A stretch of 64,000 nucleotides of DNA from CAIOTO01 sp040389165 (lineage in GTDB: Bacteria > Pseudomonadota > Alphaproteobacteria > Paracaedibacterales > CAIOTO01): contig JAZKAK010000048.1 in NCBI GenBank assembly GCA_040389165.1, positions 9,757-73,756 on the forward strand. The letters run 5' to 3'. Position numbers and translations under genes: made by a program. Below are positions 43,287 to 52,381 of this stretch, in pieces (position 1 is the first letter of the stretch; every line of letters begins with the position of its first letter). The notes below the pieces were generated by a model, which searched no databases, was not told the DNA's origin, and saw only the letters and a list, made by a program, of their open reading frames with translations.

Positions 43287-44333
43287 ATGTCAAAAATTGC
43301 AGTTGTTCTGTTTAATTTGGGTGGACCAGATACCCTGGCGGCTGTAAGACCGTTCCTGTTTAATTTATTCAATGATCCAGCAATTTTGCGTATGCCTAAG
43401 GTGCTGCGTTACCTGCTTGCAAAATTAATATCAGGCTTGCGTGCCAATAAAGCACGTGGCATTTATGCGCGTATGGGCGGTGGATCGCCATTGCTTCCTA
43501 ATACGGTGGCGCAAGCGAAGGCACTAGGGGCAGCCCTAATCGCTGAAGGGATGGACGCACGCGTATTTGTTTGTATGCGTTACTGGCACCCCATGTCGGC
43601 TGAAGTTGTGCAGGAGGTATTTGATTTTGCACCTGATGAGATTGTTCTTTTGCCTTTATATCCGCAGTTTTCGACAACAACAACAGGATCGTCTATTGAT
43701 GATTGGAACAAAGCATGGCAAACAGCAGGGCTGTCTTCTATTCCAACGCACAGTATTGGTTGTTATCCAACCGATACCAATTTAGTTGCTGCATTTGCTG
43801 ATTTATCAATGCCTCTTATTAATGAAGCCTTGGCGCATGTTCGGCCCATGATCTTATTATCAGCACATGGTTTGCCGCAGTCGATTGTTGATGCGGGTGA
43901 TCCATATCAGTGTCAGGTCGAACAGACAGCAATGCACATCGAACGCGAATTAAGAGTGCGTTTTGGCGATGTATTCGATACCACTATTTGTTATCAAAGT
44001 CGTGTTGGCCCAAAAAAATGGATTGAGCCATCAACGGACACTGTGATTAAAGGGGCTGCTGCGCAAAAGCGTCCTATTATTGTAGTGCCTGTAGCCTTTG
44101 TATCTGATCATTCGGAAACACTTGTTGAGCTTGATCAGGATTATCGTGACTTAGCATTGGCTAATGGAGCATCTTTTTATGGCCGCGTGCCAAGTCTGGC
44201 CTGTCACCCATTATTTATAAAGGCATTAATCTTACGTATTCAAAAGGCGCTTAGGAAAGATAAGTGTGAAAATCTATGTAAAGATGATATGATCTGTTTT
44301 TGTAAAAATGTTTTAGAATCGTCTTCTCGATAA
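43287..44333 (+). CDS. hemH: Ferrochelatase
   Basis: A 348-residue enzyme inserting iron into protoporphyrin IX, the last step of heme synthesis. The family start VVLFNLGGPD, the active-site LLSAHGLPQS with its histidine, and CYQSRVGPKKWIEP are intact. The C-terminus has an unusual cysteine cluster (C327-x3-C331-x5-C337-x-C339) in a short tail. Some ferrochelatases, including Caulobacter's, hold a [2Fe-2S] cluster near this end, so a cluster is plausible but the spacing is not the standard one. The start ATG has an AAGGTG ribosome site. Confidence 0.97.
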   Translation: MSKIAVVLFNLGGPDTLAAVRPFLFNLFNDPAILRMPKVLRYLLAKLISGLRANKARGIYARMGGGSPLLPNTVAQAKALGAALIAEGMDARVFVCMRYWHPMSAEVVQEVFDFAPDEIVLLPLYPQFSTTTTGSSIDDWNKAWQTAGLSSIPTHSIGCYPTDTNLVAAFADLSMPLINEALAHVRPMILLSAHGLPQSIVDAGDPYQCQVEQTAMHIERELRVRFGDVFDTTICYQSRVGPKKWIEPSTDTVIKGAAAQKRPIIVVPVAFVSDHSETLVELDQDYRDLALANGASFYGRVPSLACHPLFIKALILRIQKALRKDKCENLCKDDMICFCKNVLESSSR

Positions 44334-44356
44334 TAGAATATAAAAGATAATAAAAA

Positions 44357-45364
44357 GTGGGTATTCAAGTGGTTACTAATGCGTCGAAGAATGAAATGAA
44401 TCAAACAATTGCTCAAAAGGGACATGATGTTCTTATACATGAGGCGAAGGGACTTTATGCGTTAGCCGAATCGCTTGGTACCGCGTTTGAATTAGCCGTC
44501 ACGACGATTGCAGACACAAAAGGTAGGCTTATTGTAAGTGGCGTTGGGAAAAGCGGGCATGTTGGGCGTAAAATAGCCGCGACGTTTGCATCAACTGGGC
44601 AGCCCGCATTCTTTGTTCACGCGGCAGAAGCCGGACACGGTGACTTAGGTATGATTACAAAAGATGACACATTGTTGCTTATCTCATATTCAGGCGAGGC
44701 GAACGAGTTGCATGCACTCTTTCATTATGCGCATCGCTTGCAATTACCTATTATTTCAATTACATCGAAAAGCGCATCCTTGTTAGCAACGCATTCAAAT
44801 ATCACGTTGGTATTACCCGATGTTGGAGAGGCGTGTCCAATGGGACTTGCGCCCACGACGTCAACAACCCTTACGATGGCGTTGGGTGATGCTCTGGCAG
44901 TAGCCTTGTTGTCGATGCGTGGATTTACAAAACAAGATTTCAATACCTTTCATCCGGGTGGGAATCTGGGGCATCAGCTACGATCAATCAAAGATTTTAT
45001 GCATCACGGAGAGCGTGTGCCTTTAGCGCCGTCTGACACGCCAATGACGGAATGTTTAATGCGTATGTCTGCCTCGGGCTTTGGCTGTGTCGGAATTGTA
45101 GGTGATAATAAGTGCCTTGTTGGGATTATCACTGATGGAGATTTGCGTCGTCATATGAGTGACAATTTACTTAGCTTAAAAGCAATTGATGTCATGACTA
45201 AGAGCCCAGCTACTATTGCCCCGGAAGCATTGATGGGCGATGCGCTTGCATTATTTGAGAAAAAATCAATCACAAACGTCTTTGTCGTCGATCAAAGTTG
45301 TGCTAAAGATAACGTGCTTGGGATCTTGCATTTGCATGATTGTTTGCGTGGAAAAATAATTTAA
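44357..45364 (+). CDS. kdsD: D-arabinose-5-phosphate isomerase (KdsD-like)
   Basis: A 335-residue enzyme converting ribulose-5-phosphate to arabinose-5-phosphate, the first step of Kdo synthesis for LPS. The SIS domain has SGVGKSGHVGRKIAATFAST, the AEAGHGDLG histidine and LLISYSGEANEL. Two CBS domains follow (about residues 215-335), with IITDGDLRR. The start is uncertain: GTG 44357, GTG 44369 or ATG 44396. The last gives a usual length of 322. It follows hemH closely. A source of sugar phosphate here is compatible with, but not evidence for, the isonitrile-like genes. Confidence 0.94.
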   Translation: MGIQVVTNASKNEMNQTIAQKGHDVLIHEAKGLYALAESLGTAFELAVTTIADTKGRLIVSGVGKSGHVGRKIAATFASTGQPAFFVHAAEAGHGDLGMITKDDTLLLISYSGEANELHALFHYAHRLQLPIISITSKSASLLATHSNITLVLPDVGEACPMGLAPTTSTTLTMALGDALAVALLSMRGFTKQDFNTFHPGGNLGHQLRSIKDFMHHGERVPLAPSDTPMTECLMRMSASGFGCVGIVGDNKCLVGIITDGDLRRHMSDNLLSLKAIDVMTKSPATIAPEALMGDALALFEKKSITNVFVVDQSCAKDNVLGILHLHDCLRGKII

Positions 45365-45395
45365 AAAACAAAACATTAAAGAATGGAGAATAATA

Positions 45396-46127
45396 ATGAT
45401 TAAAACGTTTAAAAGATTACTATGCGCTGTTGCCGTGCTGACGACAAATACATGGGCGGCTGAATTTATTGCTGTAGCTCCAGAGGTGCTTACAGTTAAT
45501 TTCCAACAAGGAAACTTTGTACATGCATCTGTAACGGCAGAAGATAAAGCTGAGTTTGAAATACTTAGAGAAGCACATAACACTCAGCATGATGCATTGG
45601 TGCGTGTGCCATGCGTAGCAGATGTCTTTGACAATCAAATTGCACGTCGTAATAGTGGAAATGCATGGCATGCCTTAACTGTGCGCGATGCTGAGTCAAA
45701 CGAGATGGTAGCTGCACTTATATTTGGACGACTTCCAGCCATTGGTTATAACCCAGAAGACCATGCAGGAATTCAAGCCTTTATCCGCAGTCTAAATATT
45801 ACGGGTGAAGATAATGCACGAATTGCTAATCGTGGTTTGGCAACGTATAGCTTAATGACTAATATGGATAGAATGACGGCTTATCTTACTGAATTTCATC
45901 AGAATGCATTTGCTCACTGTTGCAGGCTAGTTGATGAAGCACGTCCTTTGCCGATTGAAAGAACAATCCCGACACATGTGGCATTATTAGTTCGTTCAGA
46001 TGCACCTGATGCCGAAGCAATGGCAGCTGCTAGATATGCGTTATATGAGCATGAAGGTGATTTCAATCTTTCAGAATTTTATCCGCCAAAAGCTACCTAT
46101 GCATGGGTTCAAGCAATTCCACAATAA
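45396..46127 (+). CDS. Exported protein of unknown function (weakly GNAT-like)
   Basis: A 243-residue protein with a signal peptide (LLCAVAVLTTNTWA, cleavage near residue 21) and an AATGGAGAAT ribosome site. The stretch NAWHALTVRDAESNEMVAALIFGRL could be the central strands of a GNAT acetyltransferase fold, but the acetyl-CoA loop is not visible, so this is only a hint. Two adjacent cysteines (AHCCRL) lie in the C-terminal half. A strong terminator follows at 46165. Confidence 0.65.
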   Translation: MIKTFKRLLCAVAVLTTNTWAAEFIAVAPEVLTVNFQQGNFVHASVTAEDKAEFEILREAHNTQHDALVRVPCVADVFDNQIARRNSGNAWHALTVRDAESNEMVAALIFGRLPAIGYNPEDHAGIQAFIRSLNITGEDNARIANRGLATYSLMTNMDRMTAYLTEFHQNAFAHCCRLVDEARPLPIERTIPTHVALLVRSDAPDAEAMAAARYALYEHEGDFNLSEFYPPKATYAWVQAIPQ

Positions 46128-46164
46128 GTACAAAACGCTTAGCGCCTAGCTAATGCTATCTTTT

Positions 46165-46207
46165 AAAGCAGCATCCTGGAAATTTCAGAATGCTGCTTTT
46201 TTATTTT
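46165..46207 (+). terminator. Rho-independent terminator
   Basis: AAAGCAGCAT and ATGCTGCTTT form a 10-bp stem around a 15-nt loop, followed by a run of T and ATTTT. It ends the transcript of the exported protein at 45396. Confidence 0.88.
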
Positions 46208-46321
46208 AATGGCTCATGCGCTGTATTGTTTTTTTAAACAATAGTGTTAACCTATCATTAATCATTTTATATTAAAATAAACATACAGATACTTTATTTT
46301 AAAACAAATAGGGGTTGTGTG

Positions 46322-47506
46322 ATGAATAAATATTCAAAGAGTCTTTGTGGCGGAACACTTTCTTTGCTTGTTGCTCACGAGGTTTGTTTCGCATCAGAGC
46401 TGCCTGATGATCAAAGGGCAGCTTCACTTAGTCACGTTGTGAATCATGTGCATTTCTCGCAGACACCTGATGATTCGCAACAAAATACGATGTATGCAAA
46501 CCAAAGCACTTATTATCCGGCTGTTCATCAAATTAATAAGCAGCTTCATGATGACTATGGTGTTATGAACCCTAATATTCAGCTTGCCCCTGCAACGTAT
46601 GAAGAAATATCACATATATCGATGCTCTATGAGTCAAGCCCAAAGGATTTCTTCTATAACAGTCAAAAAAATCAGGTAAGACTCGTCTGGAAAACGGATA
46701 AAGCTTCTAGTTTGCTTTGGCCAAAGAAAAAAACATTTGCTCTTCAAGAATCCGATGATAACCTAACGATAGCTGCTGCTGAGTTGACGCCAACGACTGT
46801 GAATTCAAGCATTGCTCCTTCCGTGAATTCACGCGTTCCAGTCGTCATTGACATAATCAATAGAAAGCTGCGTGATTTATATGGACGAATCAATCCTAAT
46901 ATTCAACTTTCTCTTGTGACATATAATGAAATATCACATATTTCAATGCAATATGAATCAGGTCCAGAAGATATCTTGTATAATAGGCAGAAAAACCAGG
47001 TGCGATTTATATGGAAAAACCGCAACTATTGCAGCATATTTAGATTAAAGCGAAAGACCTTTGATCTGGCAAGAGTCATCATTGTTAAGCCAGCAGTGTC
47101 AGACACTACAGTTGCCATGCATCCGGTTGTAGAAAAAGAAAAACACGTAACTTTTAATATAGATGCTAACAGGCAATATCCTGTCGTCGACTACACACAT
47201 ATATCTAATGTGCAACAAAGACCTATCACTCATCCTGCGCACATACACAATGGCCAGATAGTACAAACCTATCGCTTAACACAATCAGCGGCAGAATTAG
47301 TATTTGGTGAATGGTTTAATAGGCTGGAGCCACGCTATAAAGGAAACTATCTTGAAACATCTGAGTATAATCGATTAATTACTGATCTTAGAAAAAATGG
47401 GATAGCAAGTCTAAATGTTTATATAGAACATCCTAATAGTTGGTATCTTTTAGCGATATGGCAAAATCATCAGCAACGACTCTATCAACTTTGGGGATTG
47501 CGGTGA
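46322..47506 (+). CDS. Exported protein with an internal duplication
   Basis: A 394-residue protein. ATG 46322 is used in preference to the GTG one codon earlier; an AGGGGTTG ribosome site lies upstream. A signal peptide (CGGTLSLLVAHEVCFASE) precedes two copies of a domain of about 70 residues, each with the pattern NPNIQL...TYxEISHISM.YES.P.D..YN.QKNQVR..WK (about residues 80-140 and 195-255). A third, weaker copy may end the protein (FGEWFNRLEPRY to QRLYQLWGL). No family is recognised. Domain duplication in an exported protein suggests surface or periplasmic binding. Confidence 0.75.
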   Translation: MNKYSKSLCGGTLSLLVAHEVCFASELPDDQRAASLSHVVNHVHFSQTPDDSQQNTMYANQSTYYPAVHQINKQLHDDYGVMNPNIQLAPATYEEISHISMLYESSPKDFFYNSQKNQVRLVWKTDKASSLLWPKKKTFALQESDDNLTIAAAELTPTTVNSSIAPSVNSRVPVVIDIINRKLRDLYGRINPNIQLSLVTYNEISHISMQYESGPEDILYNRQKNQVRFIWKNRNYCSIFRLKRKTFDLARVIIVKPAVSDTTVAMHPVVEKEKHVTFNIDANRQYPVVDYTHISNVQQRPITHPAHIHNGQIVQTYRLTQSAAELVFGEWFNRLEPRYKGNYLETSEYNRLITDLRKNGIASLNVYIEHPNSWYLLAIWQNHQQRLYQLWGLR

Positions 47507-47545
47507 GTGTTTAGTAAATGAAGATAAAGGGCTGAAATATTCCTC

Positions 47546-47640
47546 TACCCACACACCTGCTGCAGTGTCGCCTTTTGATTCGGTATCACATCAAACATGC
47601 CAGAAAGGGTTGCTTTGATCGTGCCAATGCCTGCAATCGA
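47546..47640 (-). pseudogene. Remnant of a second dnaE 3' end
   Basis: About 95 bp that match the last 93 bp of dnaE (48572-48664) at roughly 86% identity. On the minus strand it still encodes the DnaE tail (AGIGTIKATLSGMFDVIPNQ then KATLQQVCG and a stop), with only three amino-acid differences from the real dnaE. Most base changes are silent. It has no upstream dnaE body, so it is a displaced or foreign tail. It lies downstream of the lipoprotein gene's left side. Confidence 0.8.
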
Positions 47641-47737
47641 AAATATAATGAAGGTTGTAAATTTTATATATACATTTTCTTTTATATATGATATATAAGT
47701 TGTATTGATGAATTGTAATTTAATTAGGTATATATTG

Positions 47738-48526
47738 ATGAGTAAAAATTATTTAAACATGGTGCGCATACTTGCTCTGGGGTGCTCTATCCTATGTATT
47801 GCAGCGTGCACAGTATCTGAGCGGGATGTAACTGAAAACTATCTAAGAGAGGCAAATAGTCCGCACACTTCGCCAACTATAGGTTTTCAATGTAAGAAAA
47901 AATTGTTTTTTCGATATTTAAATGGGCAGTCTGGTCTTTCAGAGATGGAATCCACATTCAGAGCGCGTCAATTGCAGCACCAGATTAATGAAGAAAGCAA
48001 ACTTTATCCGTCCGAATATTTTGTTGCACGATTAATGCTTGCCGTTCAGTATGCAAATGAAAGCTATGAACGAACAAAAGAAACAATGCACAAAAACGCT
48101 CATTTACTCTTTAAAGAATTACTCACTGATAAGACGTTAAACATGGATCAACAAAAGCAAGTTAGATCAAAGCTAGCAATGCTTTATATTTTCACAAAAG
48201 ACAAAAACTTTGTACCTGAAGATGGAAAGAATGTTATTTCTGCCGTGTTGGAACTTGCAAAAGATTTCATGGATCATCCTGAATTATCAGGAAAAGATTG
48301 GTTTGAAATCAATTATGGCCTTGTGTACATGTATTGTCATTGTACGCGTCTCTCAAATATGAACGTTGATGAAGGCAGAACTGAAGCTATTCGTATTTGT
48401 AATAAGATTCTAAAAGACAATAGAATAACAGATGTGAATAAAAAATTTATTGATGAAGCTCTTATAATTCTAAATAAATCAGATTCAAATCCAGAAGAAA
48501 TTTTTGCATTTAAGCAGAAAGCTTAG
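47738..48526 (+). CDS. Lipoprotein of unknown function, helical repeat-like
   Basis: A 262-residue lipoprotein. The preferred start is ATG 47738, with a TTAGGT upstream; alternatives are 47708 and 47759. Lipobox IAAC follows a short hydrophobic stretch (ILALGCSILCIAAC). The rest is predicted helical, TPR-like in spacing (for example YANESYERTKETM and NKFIDEALIILNK-type helices), with no assigned family. It lies between the dnaE-tail remnant and the dnaE gene, so it probably arrived with a recombination or insertion event at the dnaE 3' end. Confidence 0.7.
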   Translation: MSKNYLNMVRILALGCSILCIAACTVSERDVTENYLREANSPHTSPTIGFQCKKKLFFRYLNGQSGLSEMESTFRARQLQHQINEESKLYPSEYFVARLMLAVQYANESYERTKETMHKNAHLLFKELLTDKTLNMDQQKQVRSKLAMLYIFTKDKNFVPEDGKNVISAVLELAKDFMDHPELSGKDWFEINYGLVYMYCHCTRLSNMNVDEGRTEAIRICNKILKDNRITDVNKKFIDEALIILNKSDSNPEEIFAFKQKA

Positions 48527-48555
48527 TGGTGAAAAGTAAAAATGCGATGACTAAA

Positions 48556-48586
48556 CAGGTGTCTGGGTGTTTTACCCACACACCTG
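48556..48586. other. Hairpin overlapping the dnaE stop codon
   Basis: CAGGTGT and ACACCTG form a 7-bp stem, with an inner GGGT/ACCC stem around a TTTT-containing loop. The dnaE stop (48572-48574) lies in the loop region. It could terminate either of the two convergent genes, although no strong T run follows. Confidence 0.5.
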
Positions 48587-51500
48587 CTGCAGCGTCGCCT
48601 TTTGATTCGGCGTCACATCGAATGTGCCGGCAAGCGTCGCTTTGATCGTGCCAATTCCGGCAACCGGTACTAAGAAATGTAACGCCGTCCGACCTTTTTT
48701 AAGATTCCTGACAATCTCGGCCAGATGCGGTATATTCGCTTTCGCAGGGTCAATGGGCAATTCAAGCGAATCAACTTTAGCTTTGTTATCGAGTGGTTCA
48801 AGACCTTGGCCAGTGAATCTGAAATTATCATCACCATCCGCTTTCAAGTTTCCTGTTACGTACACGGCCTGCCCTGGAATCAGCCTATCGCGCACGGCTG
48901 CAAAGGCTTCTGAAAAGAATGCAACTTCAAATACGCCGCTTAAATCAGTCAACGACACGAACGCAAAGCGATCGCCTTTTTTGGATGTACGTTCTTGTTT
49001 CGTTAATATAATCCCAGCAAGCGCGATCGATTGGTTGCTGCTTGTTGCACGTTCAAGCAAATCACACGACTTCACGATGCCCAATTGATCCAGCACATCT
49101 TTGTACATGTCCAATGGGTGCGCGCTTAAATAAAAGCCAATGGCATCGAATTCTTTTTGCAAACGATCGAGCGGCGTCCATTCCATCACATTTGGCAAAG
49201 GCACATCTTTTTCTGTCTCACTTGCCGTATTGCCGAACAGCATCTTTTGCTTACTTGCTTTTTCGGACCGTATTTGTTGCGCGATGCCAAGCAACGCTTC
49301 TAAGCCCTGGTTTAATTGATGGCGATTATCATGTAAACAATCAAACGCACCTGCATTCACCATGTTTTCAAGTTGCCGCTTATTAATAACACCTGGATCA
49401 ATACGTGTTGCAAAATCGCGTAATGTTTTGAACGGCCCATTCTTTGTGCGCTCTGCGACAAGTGATTCCATGGCCTGTGCGCCTACACCCTTTAACGCAG
49501 CCAACGCATATCTGATGCCGTCCTCTTCTACGTTAAAGTTCACGCCCGACGTATTCACACTTGGGGGCAACAGCGGTATTTCTTGGCGATCAAGATCTTG
49601 CCGATACACGTTCAACTTATCTGTATTATGCATATCCAATGTCATGGTCGCTGCAAAGAATTGTAATGGATAATTTGCCTTAAGATAGGCTGTCTGATAC
49701 GCGAGCAATGCGTATGGCGCCGAGTGCGATTTATTGAAACCATACCCCGCAAATTTTGCCATTTGATCGAAAATCTGCGATGCGATATTCGGCTTAATAC
49801 CATTTTTAATGGCGCCCTCAGTGAACAGTGCGCGCTGTGCATCCATTTCGGATTTAATTTTCTTACCCATCGCGCGACGTAATAAATCCGCGGCGCCAAG
49901 CGTATAGCCGCCCAATACTTGTGCGATCTGCATAACCTGCTCTTGATAGACCATAACGCCATACGTTGGTTCAAGAATATCTTTCAAAAGTGGATGCAGA
50001 TACGTAACGGCTTCTTCGCCGTGCTTACATGCTAAATAACGTGGAATGTCATCCATTGGACCAGGGCGATACAATGCCACAAGGGCAATTAGATCTTCGA
50101 ATCGGTCAGGCTGCAGGCGGCGCAGCACATCACGCATACCCGCACTTTCTAACTGGAATATACCGACAGCCTCAACCCGGCAGAGCAGCGCAAACGTCGC
50201 TGGATCATCCAGTGGAATAGCGTGGATACGAAAGTCTTCGCCGGTTAGCGTTCGCACCAGTTGACAGCACGACTCAACAACGGTCAGCGTCTTAAGTCCC
50301 AAAAAGTCGAATTTTACCAAACCTGCTGTTTCAACATATTTCATATTGAATTGCGTTACGGCGAGGTCGGACTTCTCATCACGGTACAGCGGCACGAGTT
50401 CATCAAGTGGGCGATCACCAATAACAACACCCGCGGCATGGGTAGAGGCATGACGGTAAAGCCCTTCAAGTTTCATCCCCATGTCCATTAAACGTGCAAC
50501 CATTTCGTCATCATCTCGCTGTTGTTTTAACAAGGGTTCATGCTCAATTGATTGTGCCAACGTCATTGGATTCGCTGGATTATTTGGGATCATCTTACAG
50601 ATGCGATCGATCTGTCCGTATGGCATTTGCAGCACACGCCCAACGTCACGAATCACGATGCGTGCTTGTAATTTACCAAACGTTATAATGTGCGCCACAC
50701 GATCCATACCATATTTTTCGCATACATACCGAATCACCTCGTCACGGCGATCTTGGCAAAAGTCTACGTCAAAGTCAGGCATAGAAACACGTTCTGGGTT
50801 CAAGAAACGCTCGAACAGCAAATTGAATCGGATAGGATCCATGTCAGTAATCAACAGTGACCATGCGACAAGTGATCCTGCACCCGATCCACGTCCAGGT
50901 CCTACGGGAATGCCTTTATCTTTTGCCCATGTGATAAAATCCGATACGATTAAAAAGTACCCAGGAAACCCCATTCGCTCAATAATGCCAAGCTCGTACC
51001 GCAAGCGCTTAATATATTGCGTGCGGAGTTCTTCATGTTGTTCAGCTGAGAAGCGATTAAAAACCTCTTCAAGCAAACGCTTTTCAAGACCTGCATGAGA
51101 TTGATCCCACATCTCTTCTGTTTCACTTCGCCCTGATTCTGTTGGAAAACTTGGTAAGATAGGTTTGCGTGGAAGGGGTCTATAGTGACAACGACGGGCG
51201 ATTAGAACCGTGTTTTGAACGGCCTCAGGAAGATCCGAGAATACTTCTTTCATCTCAGCAGCGGAACGAAAATAATGACGCGGTGTTTCTGTGCGACGTT
51301 GATCTTGCTCGACATAGGTGCCAGCCGCAATACAGAGCAGCGCATCGTGTGCATTGTACATATCGGGGGTATCAAAAAATACGTTATTTGTCGCGACAAG
51401 AGGGATATCAAACCGGATTGCAAGGTCAAGGAAGTCAGGTTCCAGCTGCTGTTGAAGAGGAATGCCGTGACGTTGCAATTCCATATACAAACGGTTCGGA

Positions 51501-52036
51501 AATAGATCGAGCAACGTTTTCGTAAACGTCTCAGCATATTCTTTGCGCAAATCTTCCGTTCCAAGTTGCAAAAGCTGCGCTAAGGATCCCTCGTGTGCAC
51601 CGGTCAAGCACATCACGCCATCGTTGTGCTTTGCAAGCTCAGTCATCGTGATATGCGGCCCAATTAAGCCTTGTTCCTTGAAATAGGCGAGACTCACTAG
51701 CTTCATCAGGTTCATATAGCCAGCTTCATTTTGTGCCAGAAATACCATCGGCGATGGAGTCGTTGTAATCTTTGGATAGAATGCTGACAGATCAATCGTT
51801 AGTTGGCAGCCGATGATGGGTTGCACCCCTGCATCTGCAGCAGCCATTGAAAATTCCAATGCCCCAAACATGTTGTTGGTGTCTGTCAATGCAACGGCAG
51901 GCATATTATGTTTTTGACAGAGTTTTGGCAGGCTCTTCATCAAAATTGCCCCCTCGGTCAGGGAATAGGCCGAGTGTACGCGAAGGTGGATGAATCCATC
52001 GTAAGAAGGGGAAGATGAAGGGTTTTTTGCTGTCAA
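48572..52036 (-). CDS. dnaE: DNA polymerase III subunit alpha
   Basis: A 1154-residue replicative polymerase. The PHP domain begins at HLRVHSAYSLTEGA. The catalytic region has GPGRGSGAGSLV (379-390) and the metal-binding aspartates in MPDFDVDF (D421, D423, D425). The helix-hairpin-helix and OB domains follow. Length is normal for DnaE1. It stands alone, convergent with the lipoprotein gene, and its last 93 bp have a diverged copy at 47546. No dnaQ or other holoenzyme genes lie nearby. Confidence 0.98.
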   Translation of the reverse strand: MTAKNPSSSPSYDGFIHLRVHSAYSLTEGAILMKSLPKLCQKHNMPAVALTDTNNMFGALEFSMAAADAGVQPIIGCQLTIDLSAFYPKITTTPSPMVFLAQNEAGYMNLMKLVSLAYFKEQGLIGPHITMTELAKHNDGVMCLTGAHEGSLAQLLQLGTEDLRKEYAETFTKTLLDLFPNRLYMELQRHGIPLQQQLEPDFLDLAIRFDIPLVATNNVFFDTPDMYNAHDALLCIAAGTYVEQDQRRTETPRHYFRSAAEMKEVFSDLPEAVQNTVLIARRCHYRPLPRKPILPSFPTESGRSETEEMWDQSHAGLEKRLLEEVFNRFSAEQHEELRTQYIKRLRYELGIIERMGFPGYFLIVSDFITWAKDKGIPVGPGRGSGAGSLVAWSLLITDMDPIRFNLLFERFLNPERVSMPDFDVDFCQDRRDEVIRYVCEKYGMDRVAHIITFGKLQARIVIRDVGRVLQMPYGQIDRICKMIPNNPANPMTLAQSIEHEPLLKQQRDDDEMVARLMDMGMKLEGLYRHASTHAAGVVIGDRPLDELVPLYRDEKSDLAVTQFNMKYVETAGLVKFDFLGLKTLTVVESCCQLVRTLTGEDFRIHAIPLDDPATFALLCRVEAVGIFQLESAGMRDVLRRLQPDRFEDLIALVALYRPGPMDDIPRYLACKHGEEAVTYLHPLLKDILEPTYGVMVYQEQVMQIAQVLGGYTLGAADLLRRAMGKKIKSEMDAQRALFTEGAIKNGIKPNIASQIFDQMAKFAGYGFNKSHSAPYALLAYQTAYLKANYPLQFFAATMTLDMHNTDKLNVYRQDLDRQEIPLLPPSVNTSGVNFNVEEDGIRYALAALKGVGAQAMESLVAERTKNGPFKTLRDFATRIDPGVINKRQLENMVNAGAFDCLHDNRHQLNQGLEALLGIAQQIRSEKASKQKMLFGNTASETEKDVPLPNVMEWTPLDRLQKEFDAIGFYLSAHPLDMYKDVLDQLGIVKSCDLLERATSSNQSIALAGIILTKQERTSKKGDRFAFVSLTDLSGVFEVAFFSEAFAAVRDRLIPGQAVYVTGNLKADGDDNFRFTGQGLEPLDNKAKVDSLELPIDPAKANIPHLAEIVRNLKKGRTALHFLVPVAGIGTIKATLAGTFDVTPNQKATLQQVCG

Positions 52037-52381
52037 AAGATGCGCTTAAATTAGGTGTTTTATATAACTTAAGATATACGCGTATTGAAGAACAGATTCA
52101 AGGCGCAAGTCTTAGCTTGAATTAGCGACATCATATTTCAAAATAATTAATTTAAAAATAAATATTATTTTTATTGATCTGATTGAAATTCCAGACTAAT
52201 TTCATTTTCAGAAAACATGTTCACTTGATATATGCTGCGAACATATTAAAGGATTACCACCATAGAATTGCGCTAAGCGAAAAATAAATTGATTTGAGTC
52301 GATGAATATAATAGTATTTTTTCATAAATTCAAATAAATATAATGTATGGCCTGTAAACATCGGCAGATAAGGAATATAAT
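52037..52381. other. Intergenic region, no gene seen
   Basis: 345 bp between divergent dnaE and the response-regulator gene. It is AT-rich, with runs such as AATAAATATTATTTTTATTG. No start codon with a good ribosome site or palindromic element is evident, apart from a weak TTCACT/TATTAA promoter-like pair near 52220-52250. It probably holds both promoters. Confidence 0.5.
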
